DNA from: Saprospiraceae bacterium
GTDB lineage: Bacteria > Bacteroidota > Bacteroidia > Chitinophagales > Saprospiraceae
Assembly (NCBI GenBank): GCA_029263015.1
Contig: JAJCYI010000001.1
Coordinates: 1-32,085, forward strand
DNA length: 32,085 bases
Direction of reading: 5' to 3'
The translations under genes and the position numbers were made by a program. The notes under the pieces were generated by a model, which searched no databases, was not told the DNA's origin, and saw nothing but the letters and a program-made list of their open reading frames with translations. Below, piece by piece: positions 25,779 to 32,085 of the stretch (positions within the stretch are counted from its first letter, which is position 1; every line of letters begins with the position of its first letter).

Positions 25779-25946
25779 AAGGGGTTAGGAAATAAATAAG
25801 ATACCTGCTAAAGCGCCGTAATTTTTAAATAGGAAGAATTTTAAAAACCGCACATAGCCAAGCTACGTAAGGATTTTTAAAGTTTTTCATATTTAAAAAG
25901 AACAAGTTTGAGTGGGTAGGTTATTTTTTTCCTAATCCCTAAAATG
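25779..25946. repeat. Long degenerate inverted-repeat structure (about 165 bp)
   Basis: An inner pair of arms, 25822-25849 and 25871-25899, matches in roughly 24 of 28 positions as reverse complements around a 21-nt centre. The similarity continues outward in weaker form to the ends GGGGTTAGGAAATAAATAA (near 25781) and its partner near 25923-25942. This is MITE-like in shape. Reading either strand, the RNA could fold into one long hairpin. The repeat lies directly upstream of phoD and may affect its expression. Confidence 0.6.
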
Positions 25947-26003
25947 TATTTCCTAAATGTAAAAGCCTTATATCAGTTGAATATAGGCTGGCCGAAAATA
26001 GAA

Positions 26004-26192
26004 TTAGGAACGGTCAAATAACAAGTTCACAATATTAGAACTCATTCCTTGCCTGCCTTCTAGCAGGCAAGTTTTGGTCGTAGTTTTTCTTTAAACGATC
26101 CTAAGAGTAAATTTGGGATGACAGATTTTAAGGGGAAAATACGGGTAAAAGAATCAGTGTAAAACGGGAAGTTATTATTTGACCGTTCCTAA
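26004..26192. repeat. Inverted-repeat element with 18-bp perfect ends
   Basis: TTAGGAACGGTCAAATAA at 26004-26021 is repeated exactly in inverted orientation at 26175-26192, and weaker similarity continues inward. The 153-nt interior contains a 9-bp hairpin (26048-26056 with 26063-26071) and no gene. The right end reaches to 22 nt before the acetylesterase ATG at 26215. The shape suggests a small non-autonomous mobile element. The left end starts with TTAGGAA, as does the neighbouring element at 25779-25946. Confidence 0.65.
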
Positions 26193-26214
26193 GCCAAATG
26201 AAACGACCCACTTT

Positions 26215-28173
26215 ATGAAAAAAAAATTCCTTTATTGGTCCTTTGTGGGCGCTTTGGGCATGCTGTTTTTATTGTTCTTTTTACAAAGAGGCATGTCGTT
26301 AAAAGTGGCTGCCATTTTTCAAGACCACGTTGTTTTGCAGCGAGGCCAATCCGTACCAATATGGGGATGGGGCCAACCAGGACAGCAGGTAGATGTTTCA
26401 CTCGAGCCAAAAGACCATAATTTGGGAAGGTCCCAAAAGGAACGTGTCGTGGTTGGTAAGGATGGGGCTTGGGAGGTTCACCTTGAACCCCAAAATGCTG
26501 GTGGCCCCAACCGGCTTGTTGTCAGCAATTGGATCAGGAAGGTGGTCGTTCGAGATGTCTATTTTGGCGACGTATGGATTTGTAGTGGACAGTCGAACAT
26601 GACCATGAAAGTAGAAGAGACGGACAATGCCGAGCAACAAATGACTTTGGCCAACCACCCCCTGATTCGGCATTTCAAAGTAAAAGCCTCCGGTGGTTTG
26701 GATTTGCGCAAGGATTTGAAAGGAGGGAGCTGGGAGGTTTGCACATCGGAATCGGTCGGGGGCTTTACGGCGGTTGGTTATTATTTTGCGGAATCGCTTC
26801 GCCAAAACGTGGATGTCCCGATTGGCCTCGTCCATGCTGGTTGGGGGAGCAGTCGTATTGAAACTTGGATGAGTGCTGAGGCTCTTGGCTATAAGCGCCA
26901 AACGGAGGCCAGGGAGACCATTGAGAAACAAAAATCGAATGACATCCAGGAACAACTTAATCGATTTGGCAACCTGACCGAAAAGGACTTGGGTGAAAAC
27001 TGGTTTGGATACCCTTGGGCAGTAGCACCCATTGATACTTCTTGGGACAGGCTGGTGCTGCCGGGCTGGTGCGAACTTCAAGGCTTCTCGGACTTAAACG
27101 GCGTGGTTTGGTTGAAAAAAGAGATTAATTGGCCAGGTGAGTTGGAAGGCAAGGAAGCCCTCTTGGGACTAGGAGCTTCTTTTGACGATAAAATCATTTG
27201 GATCAATGGTGAAGTAGTTGGAAAAGTAAAAAAAATTCGTGGAATAAAAAGTTCGTATGCAATAAAGTCAGGTGTATTAAAGCATGGAGGAAATGTCATC
27301 ACTGTCAGGATCAATGATAAAAAGGGCAGTGGAGGCCTTCATGGCTATCCAGGGGACTTCAAGTTGGAATGTGGTGGTCTTGTGCTTCCGCTTGCAGGCG
27401 AGTGGCATTTCAAGGTTGGTGCTTTGTACAATCAGGATCGCCATGAAACTTGCAAAACGCCAACCGAGCTATACAATCACATGATTCGCCCAGTGCAAAA
27501 ATTTCCCATCAAGGGTATTTTATGGTACCAGGGAGAATCAAATGCACATAAGTCTGATGCTTTCCATTACAGGGATTTGTTTTCTGCACTCATCAACAAC
27601 TGGAGGCTGGAATGGGGGAACAGTGAATTACCTTTTTTATATGTCCAATTAGCGAACATTGGCCCATTTTCTTATGGCCGGGACGACCATTTCCGGTGGC
27701 CGTTGCTTCGCGAAAGCCAAGGCTTGGCCCTAAAACAATCCCCCAACACGGCACAAGTTGTTTCTTTCGATGTCAGCCATCCCAAGAGTATCCACCCTGC
27801 CAACAAACGGGATGTCGGAGTCCGCCTGTCACTCGCTGCTAGGCACTTGGCTTATGGTGAAACGGAGCTGGTATATTCCGGTCCGGTTTACCAATCATAT
27901 CGAGTTGAGGGATCTAAGATACGCCTCTTTTTCGAGACGATGGGTAGCAGCCTGAAGCCCGAAGATGAACTGAAAGGGTTTGAAATAGCCGGGGCAGATA
28001 AAGTATTCCATCCAGCAACAGCAGTGATTGATGGGGACGAAATTTTGGTGCGGAATGAGCATACAAAAACACCGGTATTGGTGAGGTATGCCTGGGCAAG
28101 AAGTCCCAAAGGGGCTAATTTATACAATAGGGCGGGGCTGCCCGCTGCTCCTTTTCGGACAGGTCGATGGTAG
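26215..28173 (+). CDS. Sialate O-acetylesterase-like SASA-domain protein
   Basis: 652 aa from ATG 26215, chosen because it starts with a signal peptide/anchor (MKKKFLYWSFVGALGMLFLLFF); a TTG at 26179 lies inside an inverted-repeat end. SGNH-type motifs of the SASA family are visible: SGQSNM with nucleophile S127, LWYQGESNA, and FDVSHPKSIHPANKRDVGVRLS, carrying the Asp and His. An inserted region (about residues 265-390) with WLKKEINWPGELE and DKIIWINGEVVGK resembles the beta-sandwich sugar-binding domain of GH2 enzymes, common in Bacteroidota members. It probably removes acetyl groups from extracellular glycans. Many members of this family act on substrates other than sialic acid, such as plant polysaccharides. 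No other sialic-acid genes are seen. Confidence 0.9.
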   Translation: MKKKFLYWSFVGALGMLFLLFFLQRGMSLKVAAIFQDHVVLQRGQSVPIWGWGQPGQQVDVSLEPKDHNLGRSQKERVVVGKDGAWEVHLEPQNAGGPNRLVVSNWIRKVVVRDVYFGDVWICSGQSNMTMKVEETDNAEQQMTLANHPLIRHFKVKASGGLDLRKDLKGGSWEVCTSESVGGFTAVGYYFAESLRQNVDVPIGLVHAGWGSSRIETWMSAEALGYKRQTEARETIEKQKSNDIQEQLNRFGNLTEKDLGENWFGYPWAVAPIDTSWDRLVLPGWCELQGFSDLNGVVWLKKEINWPGELEGKEALLGLGASFDDKIIWINGEVVGKVKKIRGIKSSYAIKSGVLKHGGNVITVRINDKKGSGGLHGYPGDFKLECGGLVLPLAGEWHFKVGALYNQDRHETCKTPTELYNHMIRPVQKFPIKGILWYQGESNAHKSDAFHYRDLFSALINNWRLEWGNSELPFLYVQLANIGPFSYGRDDHFRWPLLRESQGLALKQSPNTAQVVSFDVSHPKSIHPANKRDVGVRLSLAARHLAYGETELVYSGPVYQSYRVEGSKIRLFFETMGSSLKPEDELKGFEIAGADKVFHPATAVIDGDEILVRNEHTKTPVLVRYAWARSPKGANLYNRAGLPAAPFRTGRW

Positions 28174-28189
28174 GGGCGAAGCGAAAAAA

Positions 28190-28213
28190 AGGCCTGTCAA
28201 AAATGACAGGCCT
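28190..28213 (-). terminator. Intrinsic terminator for the minus-strand small gene
   Basis: A perfect 10-bp stem (AGGCCTGTCA at 28190-28199 and its complement at 28204-28213) encloses a 4-nt loop. Read on the minus strand it is followed by seven T residues, so it would end transcripts coming from 28517 and above. On the plus strand it closes the acetylesterase gene but lacks a T-tract. Confidence 0.8.
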
Positions 28214-28295
28214 GTCCGAAAAATTGTTGTAATCCCTTGAAGGCCTCCGACGCAAGTTAGGAGACCAACGTGTATTAATAATTTGAAGATATAAG

Positions 28296-28517
28296 CTACG
28301 GTTGTGCGGTCAATAGTACCTGACTCAGCAAATCCTGAATCACAGGACCTTGGCCTTGAATAAGAAGGATCAATAATGCAGCAACAAAAAACGCAGTTAT
28401 TTTGAGCACACTGATCCGGTGGCGACGGGCCGCCGTTTTTTCGTTGTCAAGCCAATCTTGAAAAGATGGAGAAAGGGTAACAGGTGTGTTATTGGAAAGT
28501 GTTTCTGTTTGTTGCAT
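28296..28517 (-). CDS. Small single-TM protein of unknown function
   Basis: 73 aa. A polar, acidic N-terminus (PSFQDWLDNEKTAARRHR) is followed by one hydrophobic helix (ITAFFVAALLILLIQG, about residues 40-56) and a short tail. The Arg/His cluster before the TM helix suggests the N-terminus is in the cytoplasm. I do not recognise the family. It is probably real: the composition is protein-like, it ends 83 nt before a minus-strand terminator, and a start with AT-rich upstream sequence is present. It lies 127 nt downstream of the Asp-box protein, and could be its companion or independent. Confidence 0.6.
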   Translation of the reverse strand: MQQTETLSNNTPVTLSPSFQDWLDNEKTAARRHRISVLKITAFFVAALLILLIQGQGPVIQDLLSQVLLTAQP

Positions 28518-28644
28518 AGTTTATTCTTGCTTGTTCTGCTAACTCAATGTAAAAACTATGCCATTTTGTTCTTTTGCGTTGGTTTTTTTAAGCAAGAAAA
28601 TTTTGTCCAAAAAATATCGATGCCAAGATGGGTTTCCCTTCTTC

Positions 28645-29724
28645 CTATTCTGCAAAATGGACAGAATACACCATCGGTAAATAATTACTGATCGGAGTCC
28701 AATGTTCGCCCCGGTCATTTGAATGAAAAACATTGCCGGTGGTCGTTCCGAAAACAACTTCATCTCCAGAGGCAACGAGCGCATGCCTGTAAACGATGTC
28801 AAATGAAAATTCCTGTGGCAAACCATTTCGGAAAGCAGTCCAGGTTTTCCCACCATCATCGGTCCTGCTGATGCAAAGTGCTTTGTCAACGGCCACCCGG
28901 TGTACATCGCTGACAGCTGGAGCCACCCAAGCTTGGTCGGGATTGTCGTTGGCGACGGCGATGGCAAAACCGAAATTTGCTGGGCCATCTTTTTCAGACA
29001 ATTCATCCCAGGAAGCGCCCCCATTTACCGAACGGAAAATGCCACAGTGGTTTTGCTGCCATAAAATATCAGGGTTGGAAGGAGCGGCCAGTAACAAGTG
29101 TGGGTCGTGCCCAATTTCTGCATGTGGGTCGGGGAGGAAATCAGCCCGCAGGCCCTGGTTCCGCACCGTCCAATTTTCGCCAGCATCCAAACTTTCAAAA
29201 ACACCAGCGCAACTGATACCGATCAAAATACGGTCCTCATTCCGAGGATCCACTACAATAGAATGGATGGCCGGATAATCCTTTCCGCCACCAAACCACT
29301 GCGTCCGGCTCGGATGGTTCCAGAACGGCTCGACCAATTTGAAATTATCGCCACCGTCCTCGCTGCGGAACAAGCCTCCCGGCTCCGTTCCTATCCACAA
29401 ACGATTTGGGTTAGAATGGCCGCCATGCTGCATGGCCCAGAGGTCTCGTGTAACCGCTGCCACGCCCTCTTTTATCTCTGTGCCTTCTGGGTAGGCAGGG
29501 GCTGTGAGTTCTTCCCAGGTTGCCCCTTTGTCTTTTGAGCGGTGCAATTTTACGCCCCAATGGCCATGATCGAGGCAGGCCCACCACGTGCCAGTGCGCT
29601 CATCTTCATAAGCAATGGAAACTGGGATTGCATCAAAATGAACCTTTTCTATTTTCCAGCCGGAGGGCTTTTTTTTGCAGACTACGAGTCCTTTGCGGGT
29701 GCCGATGAGTAGGGTTGATTTCAT
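28645..29724 (-). CDS. Asp-box (BNR) beta-propeller protein, apparently cytoplasmic
   Basis: 359 aa with no signal peptide (MKSTLLIGTRKGLVVCKKK). At least six Asp-box-like motifs can be read in order: SKDKGATW, SEDGGDNF, SLDAGENW, SVNGGASW, TDDGGKTW and SNDRGEHW. These indicate a six- or seven-bladed beta-propeller of the sialidase/Ycf48/sortilin type. The usual sialidase active-site pattern (an N-terminal FRIP motif) is not seen, so enzyme activity is doubtful; databases often call such proteins exo-alpha-sialidase or WD40/YVTN/BNR-like. It lies 67 nt after a MoaD/ThiS-like gene in the same direction, and a 7-bp tandem repeat begins 10 nt before its ATG. The pairing suggests a functional link. 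Confidence 0.85.
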   Translation of the reverse strand: MKSTLLIGTRKGLVVCKKKPSGWKIEKVHFDAIPVSIAYEDERTGTWWACLDHGHWGVKLHRSKDKGATWEELTAPAYPEGTEIKEGVAAVTRDLWAMQHGGHSNPNRLWIGTEPGGLFRSEDGGDNFKLVEPFWNHPSRTQWFGGGKDYPAIHSIVVDPRNEDRILIGISCAGVFESLDAGENWTVRNQGLRADFLPDPHAEIGHDPHLLLAAPSNPDILWQQNHCGIFRSVNGGASWDELSEKDGPANFGFAIAVANDNPDQAWVAPAVSDVHRVAVDKALCISRTDDGGKTWTAFRNGLPQEFSFDIVYRHALVASGDEVVFGTTTGNVFHSNDRGEHWTPISNYLPMVYSVHFAE

Positions 29725-29733
29725 TGTTTGAAA

Positions 29734-29761
29734 ATGGTGAATGGTGAATGGTGAATGGTGT
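29734..29761. repeat. 7-bp tandem repeat, four units
   Basis: ATGGTGA occurs three times from 29734 to 29754 and a fourth unit ATGGTGT follows to 29761. On the minus strand it reads TCACCAT repeats, 10-37 nt upstream of the propeller ATG at 29724, where a leader or ribosome-contact site would be. Unit number may vary between strains. Confidence 0.85.
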
Positions 29762-29791
29762 GAAACGGGAAGGTTTTGTGGGTGCTGATAT

Positions 29792-30064
29792 CTATCCTCC
29801 CGATAGGGCTTGCATGATAAATACTTCGCTGTTTTCAGAGAAGGAATCAGATAGCTTTTCCCGGTCTTTTATCAGTTCACCGTCAATAAATATGTTGACA
29901 TGTTTACGCAGCGAACCCTTTTCGTCCACAATGTAGCTCTGGATGCCAGGGTATTGCTGGTCTATTGATTGCAGTATATCGGAAAGGCTACTGCCCTGTG
30001 CGGGCGTTTCTTTGAGTAGCGGGAAAAAGCGCTTTAATGCGTAAGTGAATTTGACAGTAGGCAT
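29792..30064 (-). CDS. MoaD/ThiS-family ubiquitin-fold protein
   Basis: 90 aa ending in the diagnostic GG (MQALSGG), the site adenylated or thiocarboxylated in MoaD, ThiS and ubiquitin relatives. The beta-grasp pattern is seen: MPTVKFTYALKRFF, then DILQSIDQQYPG, then VNIFIDGELIKD, then EVFIMQALSGG. Its usual partners (MoeB/ThiF-type E1, MoaE, ThiG) are absent here. It is instead upstream of an unexported Asp-box propeller. It could serve molybdopterin or thiamine synthesis as an isolated copy, or carry sulfur or act as a modifier in an unlinked process. Family confidence is high; pathway is unknown. Confidence 0.88.
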   Translation of the reverse strand: MPTVKFTYALKRFFPLLKETPAQGSSLSDILQSIDQQYPGIQSYIVDEKGSLRKHVNIFIDGELIKDREKLSDSFSENSEVFIMQALSGG

Positions 30065-30157
30065 GGGTCGGATGATTTGTCGGATAAATTTAGGATAGAT
30101 TTAGCGGGGAAGAAAATATGGAGCAATAAAATAATTGGAAAATCAGAAGACCCGCTC

Positions 30158-30190
30158 AAAAGCAACACTTTTCTGAAAAGCGGTACTTTT
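30158..30190 (-). terminator. Imperfect 33-bp palindrome, terminator-like
   Basis: Arms 30158-30173 and 30175-30190 match in 13 of 16 positions around one T. It lies between the YceI gene (stop at 30226) and the MoaD-like gene. Minus-strand transcripts from YceI would form a hairpin here. The layout and the CTTTTCTGAAAAG core match the terminator at 16221-16255, so both belong to one palindrome family. Confidence 0.6.
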
Positions 30191-30225
30191 AGGCTTGGAG
30201 GTTCGAACACGTTGAAAAGAAGCTT

Positions 30226-30798
30226 TTAATCTTTTCTTTTTTTTGTCCAAAAATTAATTTCCACTTCAATATACTTTGACAAAAAATCGGGCATGGAATC
30301 GTGTTTAAACCCTGCGCCGACTCCATAATCCAACCTATTGATAGTTGTGCGGGATTTCAGGCCAATGGTGTTCCCTTCCATTTTTACTATCTGAAATGGC
30401 AATTCGATATTTTTGGAAACACCGTGCATCGTAAATTTTCCGTGAGCAATGAATTCAGAAAAATTTACTTGTTGAATCGAATCACTTTCAAATGTGATGG
30501 TGGGATATTTTTCCACGTCAAAAAAGTCTGCAGTCCGCAAATGACCATCCCGGTCAGAGATCCCAGTGTTGATACTTGCCGCCTGTACTTCTGCATGAAT
30601 GGTAGACGCCGTCACATCCTCTTCGTCCCAGTCCATGTTTATTTTAAACTCGCCAAATTTGCCCGTCACTTCCGTGAAACCGGCAATGGATATGCGGAAA
30701 CCAACTGTGGAATGGTTCGGCTCGACTTTTAGTTTTCTGATTTGGGCGTCGGATGTTGTGGTGAATAACAGGGCGAGAAGGAAGACAAGTTGTTTCAT
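30226..30798 (-). CDS. YceI-family periplasmic lipocalin-like protein
   Basis: 190 aa from ATG 30798, chosen for its signal peptide (MKQLVFLLALLFTTTSDAQ); the open frame reaches 16 residues further up without such a feature. YceI signatures are clear: EPNHSTVGFRISIAGFTEVTGKFGEF near the N-terminus, then DRDGHLRTADFFDVEKYPTITFES, then AHGKFTMHGVSKNIELPF. The family forms a lipocalin-like barrel that binds isoprenoid quinones or other lipids in the periplasm. Its role here is not indicated by neighbours. It precedes the MoaD-like gene but a palindrome separates them, so co-transcription is doubtful. Confidence 0.93.
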   Translation of the reverse strand: MKQLVFLLALLFTTTSDAQIRKLKVEPNHSTVGFRISIAGFTEVTGKFGEFKINMDWDEEDVTASTIHAEVQAASINTGISDRDGHLRTADFFDVEKYPTITFESDSIQQVNFSEFIAHGKFTMHGVSKNIELPFQIVKMEGNTIGLKSRTTINRLDYGVGAGFKHDSMPDFLSKYIEVEINFWTKKRKD

Positions 30799-30902
30799 GA
30801 TTATTCGATTTGAAATGAAATTGTTCGATAGTCTCAAAGATTTCATGGGTTATTTTTGGTTGCAGTTTATACAAGGGGCTGTTGCCTTATCAAAAAGCTG
30901 TC

Positions 30903-31124
30903 TTATTTTTTCTTTTTCTGGGAACGGGCAATCAGCCCCTGCATCAATACCAGCAATTGGTCTGCCTGCTCTTTTTTTACGGAAGGGAAATCCTTGAGGA
31001 AGTCTTCGATCGTGCCTCCCCCGCGCAAGTGGCAGAATAGGTTTTTTATCGGAACATCGGTGCCTGAAAAAACAGGTGCTCCGCTTTGTATTTCCGGTGA
31101 TAGGGTGATGACTTGGGTAATCAT
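30903..31124 (-). CDS. DUF433 (VapB-like antitoxin-related) protein
   Basis: 73 aa. The core ITLSPEIQSGAPVFSGTDVPIKNLFCHLRGGGTIEDFLKDFPSV matches DUF433 proteins, which have a short beta segment followed by a winged HTH-like part and often act as antitoxin partners of PIN-like toxins. The usual toxin gene is not seen on either side: the plus-strand DUF4238 gene begins 246 nt away and the YceI gene lies downstream. The C-terminus is a Lys run (SQKKKK). It may be an orphan antitoxin or a transcription regulator. Confidence 0.85.
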   Translation of the reverse strand: MITQVITLSPEIQSGAPVFSGTDVPIKNLFCHLRGGGTIEDFLKDFPSVKKEQADQLLVLMQGLIARSQKKKK

Positions 31125-31370
31125 TATAAATAAGGTTTTAGCAAAGTTAATTCAAAATTGGCGGTGCAAAATTTTAAAAGAGCATGTTATAAATTTTGAA
31201 ACCTACTAAATTTGACCAAGAACCTTTTTTTAATGAAATCACATTGGCTTATCAAAATACCTAGCTTGACCTCTATTAAATATCAAAAAATTACTAATTT
31301 AACACTGTCAAGTTACTGAATCGAAACTCTTTCCAAAATACTGGACTTTATATTTGATAATAATGTAAAC

Positions 31371-31955
31371 ATGAATCCAAAACCTAAAAAGCAACATTTT
31401 GTACCTAAGGTGTACCTCAAAGAATTTGCTCATAATAAAAAAACTGGTGACATTTATAGGTTGGATATAAAATCTAAATACAAGAATGTTTTCCCAAAAC
31501 TTTCGAACATCTCAAGAATATGTATTGAACCTGATTGTTATACAATAGAAACACAGGAACTACTTGAAAGATATGAAATCCGTGATCCGTATTTTATCGA
31601 AAGAAATGTGTTTGATTATGAAAACTCCTTTATTTCAAAAATAATCAAAAAGGTTACAAGAAAAAGACAAATAAACCTGAGAGATGCAAGAAAACTGATA
31701 GCGACAATAATAAGTATTAAAAGAAGGAACAAAGCCTTTAGAGTAAACTTCCATGATGACAAAACAATTAGGGAAATAAAAAACAACCAAATCCTATCAT
31801 TACGAATAAGTGAAGAAAAAAACAAGTCTCAATTTCTAGTAAAAGGAGTTGACATTTCTGGAATATCTGATAGAATAGAAAGTTGGATGAACGAAATGTT
31901 TTCAAGACCAGAATATAAAAACGATTTGTATAGAGAAGGTTTCTTAGTAAAGTAA
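31371..31955 (+). CDS. DUF4238-like protein
   Basis: 194 aa beginning MNPKPKKQHFVPKVYLKEFAHN, the characteristic N-terminus of DUF4238 proteins (H-F/Y-V-P-x-x-Y-L). Members have no established function and are often scattered in accessory regions. This copy is shorter than the usual 250-300 aa and AT-rich (many AAA and ATA codons), unlike most neighbouring genes, which suggests lateral acquisition. The end (EYKNDLYREGFLVK) contains a normal stop codon, so it may be a short family member or a truncated form. It stands alone. Confidence 0.75.
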   Translation: MNPKPKKQHFVPKVYLKEFAHNKKTGDIYRLDIKSKYKNVFPKLSNISRICIEPDCYTIETQELLERYEIRDPYFIERNVFDYENSFISKIIKKVTRKRQINLRDARKLIATIISIKRRNKAFRVNFHDDKTIREIKNNQILSLRISEEKNKSQFLVKGVDISGISDRIESWMNEMFSRPEYKNDLYREGFLVK

Positions 31956-31975
31956 AATCAATAACTTAGGCCAAG

Positions 31976-32085
31976 CTATGGTTTCATAAAGTAATTGAAC
32001 TGAGGCAGATCCGGATGTTGATAAATTTTATCCCAGTCAATATCCTCTTTTTTGGTTTTCAGGCCGATCGGATATTGTTTATCCT
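31976..32085 (-). CDS. C-terminal end of an unidentified protein (partial)
   Basis: A minus-strand frame enters from the right edge and ends at the stop codon 31978-31976. The last 35 residues read DKQYPIGLKTKKEDIDW, then DKIYQHPDLPQFNYFMKP. The mix of aromatic and proline residues looks like real protein. Its family cannot be named from this fragment. It is convergent with the DUF4238-like gene, 20 nt away. Confidence 0.5.
   Translation of the reverse strand, partial: DKQYPIGLKTKKEDIDWDKIYQHPDLPQFNYFMKP

Noticed and set aside
26398-27081. Long open frame antisense to the acetylesterase (227 aa)
   Set aside because: It is fully inside a well-supported gene, has no domain-like pattern and is explained by codon bias of the other strand.
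28539-29538. Open frames on both strands overlapping the Asp-box propeller gene
   Set aside because: The propeller frame has six Asp-boxes; the others show no motif and are shadows.
26215-29724. Sialic-acid utilisation locus (acetylesterase plus sialidase-like propeller)
   Set aside because: The two genes face each other on opposite strands, the propeller is unexported and lacks a visible sialidase active-site motif, and no nan genes are present.
1-32085. CRISPR array, tRNA, rRNA or intact transposase
   Set aside because: No spaced direct repeats, no cloverleaf or rRNA-like sequence, and no transposase motif were seen on either strand by reading.

Overview
The window looks like chromosomal DNA from a Bacteroidota bacterium, probably near the Saprospiria or Cytophagia. 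This is inferred from gene content and style: large paired MacB/FtsX permeases without an ATPase, a PhoD phosphatase, a sialate O-acetylesterase with an inserted sugar-binding-like domain, a four-helix-bundle (S23-like) gene inside an operon, starts preceded by AT-rich leaders rather than Shine-Dalgarno sequences, and one good TTG-N19-TAnnTTTG promoter. I see no rRNA, tRNA, CRISPR array, phage genes or intact insertion sequence. The gene layout is ordinary. The more unusual material is in intergenic palindromes and a few odd gene pairings.

Layout. (1) 2-88: the end of a plus-strand gene. (2) 209-3442, minus strand: lower meta-cleavage operon (2-keto-4-pentenoate hydratase, acylating acetaldehyde dehydrogenase, four-helix-bundle protein, 4-hydroxy-2-oxovalerate aldolase). 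It turns 2-hydroxypenta-2,4-dienoate into pyruvate and acetyl-CoA. (3) 3879-10022, plus strand: two full-length FtsX-type permeases, a secreted orphan protein overlapping the second by 4 bp, and the C-terminal relic of a third permease next to a palindromic element. (4) 10084-14156: a MurL-like PP-loop protein followed by an exported M14 zinc carboxypeptidase. (5) 14164-18012: an AraC regulator divergent from a PhyH-type dioxygenase, then an SGLT-like sodium/solute symporter with its own predicted promoter. (6) 18176-20145: a DinB-fold protein and a Tat-type dienelactone hydrolase. (7) 20292-25696, minus strand: PhoD phosphatase, CrtO-like membrane protein, membrane-anchored alpha/beta hydrolase and glycerophosphodiesterase, suggesting phosphoester or lipid scavenging. 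(8) 25697-26214: a gap with two nested-terminus inverted-repeat structures. (9) 26215-28173: sialate O-acetylesterase. (10) 28296-31124, minus strand: a one-TM small protein, an unexported Asp-box propeller, a MoaD/ThiS-like protein ending in GG, a YceI protein and a DUF433 protein. (11) 31371-31955: a DUF4238-like protein, then the 3' end of a minus-strand gene at the right edge.

The best leads are the ubiquitin-fold (MoaD/ThiS-like) protein paired with a cytoplasmic Asp-box propeller, the MurL-like protein next to a carboxypeptidase, and several families of intergenic palindromes. None is proven to be a new system. Product names rest on motif reading only; no database search was run.
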